Of a stretch of 21,151 nucleotides of DNA, positions 18,101 to 21,151 are shown piece after piece. Within the stretch, counting starts at the first letter, position 1. Each line of letters starts with the position of its first letter. Under the pieces are notes generated by a model. It was not told the DNA's origin. It did no database searches and worked only from the letters and a program-made list of their open reading frames with translations. The translations under genes were made by a program, and so were the position numbers. Source of the stretch: Brugia malayi (lineage: Eukaryota > Nematoda > Chromadorea > Rhabditida > Onchocercidae); NCBI RefSeq assembly GCF_000002995.4, contig NW_025062377.1:1-21151 (forward strand), read 5' to 3'.

Positions 18101-20599
18101 CTAGGTCTCAATTGGTACCACAAACAAGATATCATTCAAGTAACGTTAAAACCATGGTTTGGTAAGAAATTAACTAAAAGAATTGTATTGCAATTCGTAG
18201 CCTCACAATATGACCCACTAGGATTCATAGTTCCTATACTGATAAGATTCAAATTGTTTCTCCAAACTTTGTGGAAAAAGAACCTTTCATGGGATCAAAC
18301 TATAAGTGAGGAAGATGAAACCACGTGGAAATTACTCACGAACGAATGGCCAAAGAAACTAAAGGATCTACCAAGATTCACAACAAATTGTTCCAAGCAA
18401 GTACAATTTCATGTTTTTACTGACGCATCAACTGCTGCATACTCAGCAGCTTTATACATTCGAACTCAAGAAAGAGAAGTATTCTTAGTGTTTGCTAAAT
18501 CCCGAATTGCGCCAATTAAAGGAATGTCAATACCTCGATTAGAATTACTGGCAATACTCATCGGAGTGAGAATGGTACAATTCGTATTAAAACAAAAAGA
18601 GCTTGAGGACGTGATAACAATTTTATGGTCCGATTCTCAATGTGCGCTTCATTGGGTTCACAATAGTTCCCGTTTACTACCAACGTTCATACAAAATAGG
18701 GTAGAAGAAATACGAAAGGCGAAAATCCATTTTAGATATATCCCAAGTGAACAAAACCCAGCTGATATAGCTACAAAAGGAATCTCTCCGAATAAACTAA
18801 AAGGATATGATCTTTGGTGGAAAGGACCAAAGTGGTTAACAGAAAACGAATCAAAATGGCCACAGTGGAAATACAATTACAATGAGGATTACCAGGATGA
18901 AGAAATTGTGGCCCACATCACAGAACCAATTATCATAAACAAACATTTCGGAATCTTAGATGCTAGTCGTTTTAGCAAATGGTCAAGATTAATAAGAACA
19001 ACTGGTTGGGTTCTGAAATTCATAAGATTAACAATGAAAAGGGAAATTCCTTGGCTAAAGATGGCAACGAAAGAAAAGAATATATTGACAACACAGGATT
19101 ACGAGTTGTCAGAAATTGTGCTATTCAAACAAGCACAGTCAGAAGGAGTTACCAAAGATGAAATAATCAAATGGAATTTGTTCTATGATAACGAACTATG
19201 GAGATACAAAAGCCGCGTAGTTAACTCTGAAATGAAAGAGAGTAACTTACACCCAATATATCTCCCGAGACACAACACCATAACTGAACTCTTTATTCAG
19301 CAACGACATGAACAACTGTATCATGCTGGAATTGCTCATACACTCTCAAATCTGAGATCGACGATATGGATCCCAAAAGGTAGAACGGAAGTCAAACGAA
19401 TCTTGAATAAGTGCATGAAGTGCAGACGCTGGACAACTAAACCATTCAAATTACCAACTATGGCTGATCTCCCAGCATCTCGGACCACAAGATCAAGACC
19501 CTTTGCGCGAGTAGGACTAGACTATTTAGGTCCTGTGAATATCAGGAGTGATAATGGGCTAACAAAAAGATGGGTAGCACTATTCACATGTTTCACAACA
19601 AGAGCTGTACATCTAGAAGTAGTAGAAACTCTTTCAGCCGAAAGCTTTTTACATGTTTTCAGAAGATTTACAGCAAGACGAGGCTTTCCAGAATTAATCT
19701 TAAGCGACAACGCTGGTCAATTCCAGTTAATTTTTAAAATCATTGTGAAACAACAATTAAATGAATTCCTAGCGGAAAGGAAAATGATCTGGAAAAATAT
19801 AATACCAAAGGCGCCTTGGAACGGAGGAGTATATGAGCGACTTATTGGGTTAACAAAAAGGGCAATGAAAAGAGCCATCGGCAGAAAGTTATTATGGGAA
19901 CGGGAATTGATTACGCTAGTAGCGGAAGTGGAAAGTATTTTGAATACTCGACCACTAACTTACGTAAATTTTGATGATTGTATCATATTGCGTCCAATTG
20001 ACTTTATACTACCGAATGCGCATCTAATCATGCCTGCTAAAAACAAGAATGAAATGGATGATTTTATCCCTCATAAATTGGATTCGAGAGAAAAACTCAT
20101 TCAATACTGGTCAAATACACTAAAGGCCCTCGATGCCTTCTGGGAAATATGGAAAGAGGAATATTTAAATACTCTTAAAGAAAGAGCACAAAGGGAACAC
20201 TCTTCTCCGAGAGATGTAGTAAAAAGAACTCCCCACGAGGGAGAGATTGTGTTACTAAATGAACCAGAAATTCCCCGTGGCATGTGGAAACTAGCCAGAA
20301 TAAGAGAAATCAAAACAGGAAAGGATGGAGAAGTGAGAAGTGTCTCGATAGAATTACCGAAAGGAAAAATACTCAACAGACCGGTGAATATGTTATACCC
20401 ACTGGAAGTCAAAGGTGAGGAAATTGACCCTCAACCAACAATGTTTAACAAATCAGTGCAAAATGTCAATGAACAAGAACCAATTGCTCTACGAACTAGA
20501 AGCGCTATAAGGCGAAGCAATCAACCAAAGCTGTCCAACGAACTAAAGCATTTAGCTCCTTCGGTCGGGAGTGTCGCGGATTTTAATATCGCGATCTAA
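15164..20599 (+). CDS. BEL/Pao Gag-Pol polyprotein, single intact frame, 1811 residues
   Basis: Encodes particle protein plus replication and integration enzymes of the element. Domains: coiled-coil-like N terminus (1-150); DUF1759 Gag core from KLPQLPLITFSGDP (153 to about 300); three Cys/His zinc knuckles (C376-C388, C407-C420, C427-C439, only the middle one with canonical CX2CX4HX4C spacing); DUF1758 aspartic protease with D503-I-G-S; reverse transcriptase with D841 (ADVEKAF) and Y919-V-D-N; RNase H with D1087, E1127, D1157, D1201; integrase zinc site H1382, H1387, C1417, C1420; integrase core D1453, D1515, E1558; DUF5641 from W1649 to about 1748. The ATG at 15164 is the first after the primer site. 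The stop TAA lies 28 bases inside the 3' LTR. Gag and Pol share one frame, as usual in this family, with no readthrough or shift signal needed. The frame has no stop in 5.4 kb, implying recent purifying selection. Confidence 0.96.
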   Translation: MSDSIRKGSELSKSRTLELLKEASELDLTSPSQTLSRGELQHQYEIKLRIVKEKIAHLEYYAGLLETANQNWLDNIQSLTIATRRKEEETKYANMVDDPQGILSLITRTRETIITLKIHTDEYCSVLQHLKQEEVKESFPKNSMIHTNQAEIKLPQLPLITFSGDPKLWRQFWCSFKAAVHEQSIPDIQKLNYLISCLKGDALLSVRGYDIAPENYDVIIGLLKEKYGKPFLIKKSLYNELNTIKKNDREWKATIEAMERTFRQLEAIGENLEHSSIEITIENKLPAWIIDKLYQLKEDSTSWSVKDIRQYLTKLVLRNEEVARSQADTREKKTNKNNVRGETSAFATINQTKGDNTIKSKKVPGKISINGKRKPCVFCNKDHWNNECNIYPTLKLRMERLREITACFKCLRKGHATSDCKKGKPLCFHCKSPHNTALCPNNYKELTQAVDSNKERLGSVTIANSITEKGNQWKRRTLLLCKEINVTNPNRPKIQQKALILFDIGSQLSFISKDLAYRLNLQETNEMEIKIASFGDKTPKTCITTKTEIGVKIGNKEIIRLDVITVNHLTNELQVVNLNKKELLMIDKRNQFSNFKNKWKQPDILIGADHFFKFIQFDQAENLKSGFSLIHTKVGPIIAGSGYINEIHDSISETTSVSPISQVNAVNIPDLDHFWKLEIMGIQDKINSDNDEKALQQFKQTITRDKGRYQVCWPWKDSKNKLSDNFGLCLGRLKSLIRRLQMKPQLLSRYNQTIEEQLNSNIIEKVSSEMNEVGIIHYLPHHEVITPNKTTTNLRIVYDASAHCKGMKSLNDVLYRGPITLPDLVGVLLRFRTMKNVIIADVEKAFLQIELHPTDRNCTRFLWLKDIRSPVNEENVSCYRFQRVPFGIVSSPFLLSATLNYHLETCKSKIALELRKNLYVDNIIIPTKGTNEALSNYKEIKIIFNEASMNVREFLSNDQEVNEKLPVQDRAEVSSIKKILGLNWYHKQDIIQVTLKPWFGKKLTKRIVLQFVASQYDPLGFIVPILIRFKLFLQTLWKKNLSWDQTISEEDETTWKLLTNEWPKKLKDLPRFTTNCSKQVQFHVFTDASTAAYSAALYIRTQEREVFLVFAKSRIAPIKGMSIPRLELLAILIGVRMVQFVLKQKELEDVITILWSDSQCALHWVHNSSRLLPTFIQNRVEEIRKAKIHFRYIPSEQNPADIATKGISPNKLKGYDLWWKGPKWLTENESKWPQWKYNYNEDYQDEEIVAHITEPIIINKHFGILDASRFSKWSRLIRTTGWVLKFIRLTMKREIPWLKMATKEKNILTTQDYELSEIVLFKQAQSEGVTKDEIIKWNLFYDNELWRYKSRVVNSEMKESNLHPIYLPRHNTITELFIQQRHEQLYHAGIAHTLSNLRSTIWIPKGRTEVKRILNKCMKCRRWTTKPFKLPTMADLPASRTTRSRPFARVGLDYLGPVNIRSDNGLTKRWVALFTCFTTRAVHLEVVETLSAESFLHVFRRFTARRGFPELILSDNAGQFQLIFKIIVKQQLNEFLAERKMIWKNIIPKAPWNGGVYERLIGLTKRAMKRAIGRKLLWERELITLVAEVESILNTRPLTYVNFDDCIILRPIDFILPNAHLIMPAKNKNEMDDFIPHKLDSREKLIQYWSNTLKALDAFWEIWKEEYLNTLKERAQREHSSPRDVVKRTPHEGEIVLLNEPEIPRGMWKLARIREIKTGKDGEVRSVSIELPKGKILNRPVNMLYPLEVKGEEIDPQPTMFNKSVQNVNEQEPIALRTRSAIRRSNQPKLSNELKHLAPSVGSVADFNIAI
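20563..20571 (+). other. Candidate polypurine tract, weak
   Basis: CGGTCGGGAG precedes the 3' LTR; only the last five bases (GGGAG) are uninterrupted purines. Plus-strand DNA synthesis normally primes from a longer tract here. No better tract lies within the preceding 40 bases, so this is the default candidate. Confidence 0.35.
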
Positions 20600-21065
20600 A
20601 AATATGAGTTGCAAATTGTAGTAAAGATATCTACGTAATTTCCGCAAATAATGCTTATACTTCGGACTCTTTGTTTCCAAATTTATGCTTCTACATATTG
20701 AAACAATTTACATCGTTCTTTGTTAGCAATCCTTACAATCATGAGGATATCTACATTGTTCTTTGTTAGCTATCATAATCATGCGGTTATCTAATAAGCT
20801 CTTTATTAGCAACTGGTGCCCATGCAAGCACCTCCTCTCCTTTGTTTGGATCATTGTCTAACATCAATGTAGATTTTATAACCATACTATTGTCAATTAG
20901 ATCAGTTTTAAAAATCATCCAATCCTCCGAATCAGTTTATTCAATTGTTGCCCAAATATTTAGCTGGCATCCAACACATCTCCCTGACATCAAACTTCTC
21001 CCCCGAATAACAATTTAACCAAATCATAAAGGTTGTTTCCAAAAACATTTTTTGCTTCCACTACA
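20572..21065 (+). repeat. 3' LTR (494 bp)
   Basis: Matches the 5' LTR along its whole length. Differences seen: one T fewer in the run after GAATCAG (near 20938), TCCATAAAAC versus TCCAAAAAC, and one T more in the next T run (near 21047-21053). No base substitution was found. Its first 28 bases encode the last residues of Gag-Pol. Confidence 0.95.
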
Positions 21066-21151
21066 GTGTATGCATGTATTGTCTCATTGAAAGAATGTAA
21101 AATGACTGAGAGAATATAAGAAAGAAAGAGAAGGATGCATTTTATGGAAAG
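21066..21151. other. Right flank of the retrotransposon
   Basis: Eighty-six bases of unremarkable, purine-rich sequence (GTGTATGCATG at the junction). It shows no match to the bases left of the 5' LTR and no gene. Confidence 0.6.

Larger units (their letters stand above)
14646..21065 (+). mobile_element. Full-length BEL/Pao LTR retrotransposon
   Basis: The element is 6420 bp: 5' LTR, 4-base spacer, primer binding site, one Gag-Pol frame, 3' LTR. Domain order Gag-protease-reverse transcriptase-RNase H-integrase-DUF5641 with the DUF1759 and DUF1758 signatures is diagnostic of BEL/Pao. LTRs begin TG and end CA and differ only by three one-base indels in or next to homopolymers, so insertion appears recent. 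No env-like frame follows pol. The 5 bases before the element (TAATC) and after it (GTGTA) do not match, so no target-site duplication is visible. All major catalytic residues are present except for noted substitutions in the protease and polymerase motifs. It is probably competent or only recently lost competence; activity cannot be judged from sequence alone. Confidence 0.95.

Noticed and set aside
20411..20599. A hidden envelope-like gene at the end of the retrotransposon
   Set aside because: The sequence after DUF5641 is a short charged tail of Gag-Pol; no signal peptide, membrane segment or separate frame.
1..21151. CRISPR arrays, bacterial operons, rRNA or tRNA genes
   Set aside because: No regularly spaced repeats, no cloverleaf with CCA-type ends noticed, and intron-rich eukaryotic gene structure throughout.

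Overview
The window looks like a piece of an AT-rich nematode genome. Three observations support this. A cuticle-collagen gene has the N-terminal block, R-x-x-R site, Gly-X-Y region and Cys-x-Cys tail typical of nematodes. Introns are mostly short with TTTCAG-type acceptors, several placed just before start codons as in spliced-leader trans-splicing. A complete BEL/Pao retrotransposon is also present. A parasitic (spirurid-like) nematode is my guess, but the sequence does not settle the species.

Layout, left to right. Positions 23-1552 (+) hold a cuticle collagen gene whose reading frame is broken by many one-base indels, although its splice sites and collagen repeats remain. Positions 1553-3340 are AT-rich and show no gene. 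Positions 3341-7453 (+) hold a multi-exon gene for an acidic, proline-rich and Arg/Ser-rich nuclear-type protein ending in an RRM-like fold; it is tentatively RBM33-like and also carries several frame breaks. Positions 7454-10464 have no confident gene, though two stretches (7454-7839 on + and about 9780-10255 on -) contain short coding-like pieces. Positions 10465-13777 (-) hold a clean 11-exon gene for the RED/IK splicing factor (C. elegans SMU-2 family), whose exon lengths sum to an open frame of 518 codons including the stop. Positions 13778-14645 are its upstream region. Positions 14646-21065 (+) are a full-length BEL/Pao LTR retrotransposon with one uninterrupted Gag-Pol frame of 1811 residues between nearly identical 494-495 bp LTRs. 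The last 86 bases are flank.

The host genes are not an obvious functional operon: the RBM33-like and RED genes converge, and both look like nuclear mRNA-processing factors. The retrotransposon lies head-to-head with RED, about 0.9 kb upstream of its start codon. The most notable points are the apparent youth and intactness of the BEL/Pao copy; its Gag-Pol stop codon inside the 3' LTR; its very short leader; its altered protease (DIG) and polymerase (YVDN) motifs; the lack of a visible target-site duplication; and the contrast between indel-riddled genes on the left and clean coding sequence on the right.
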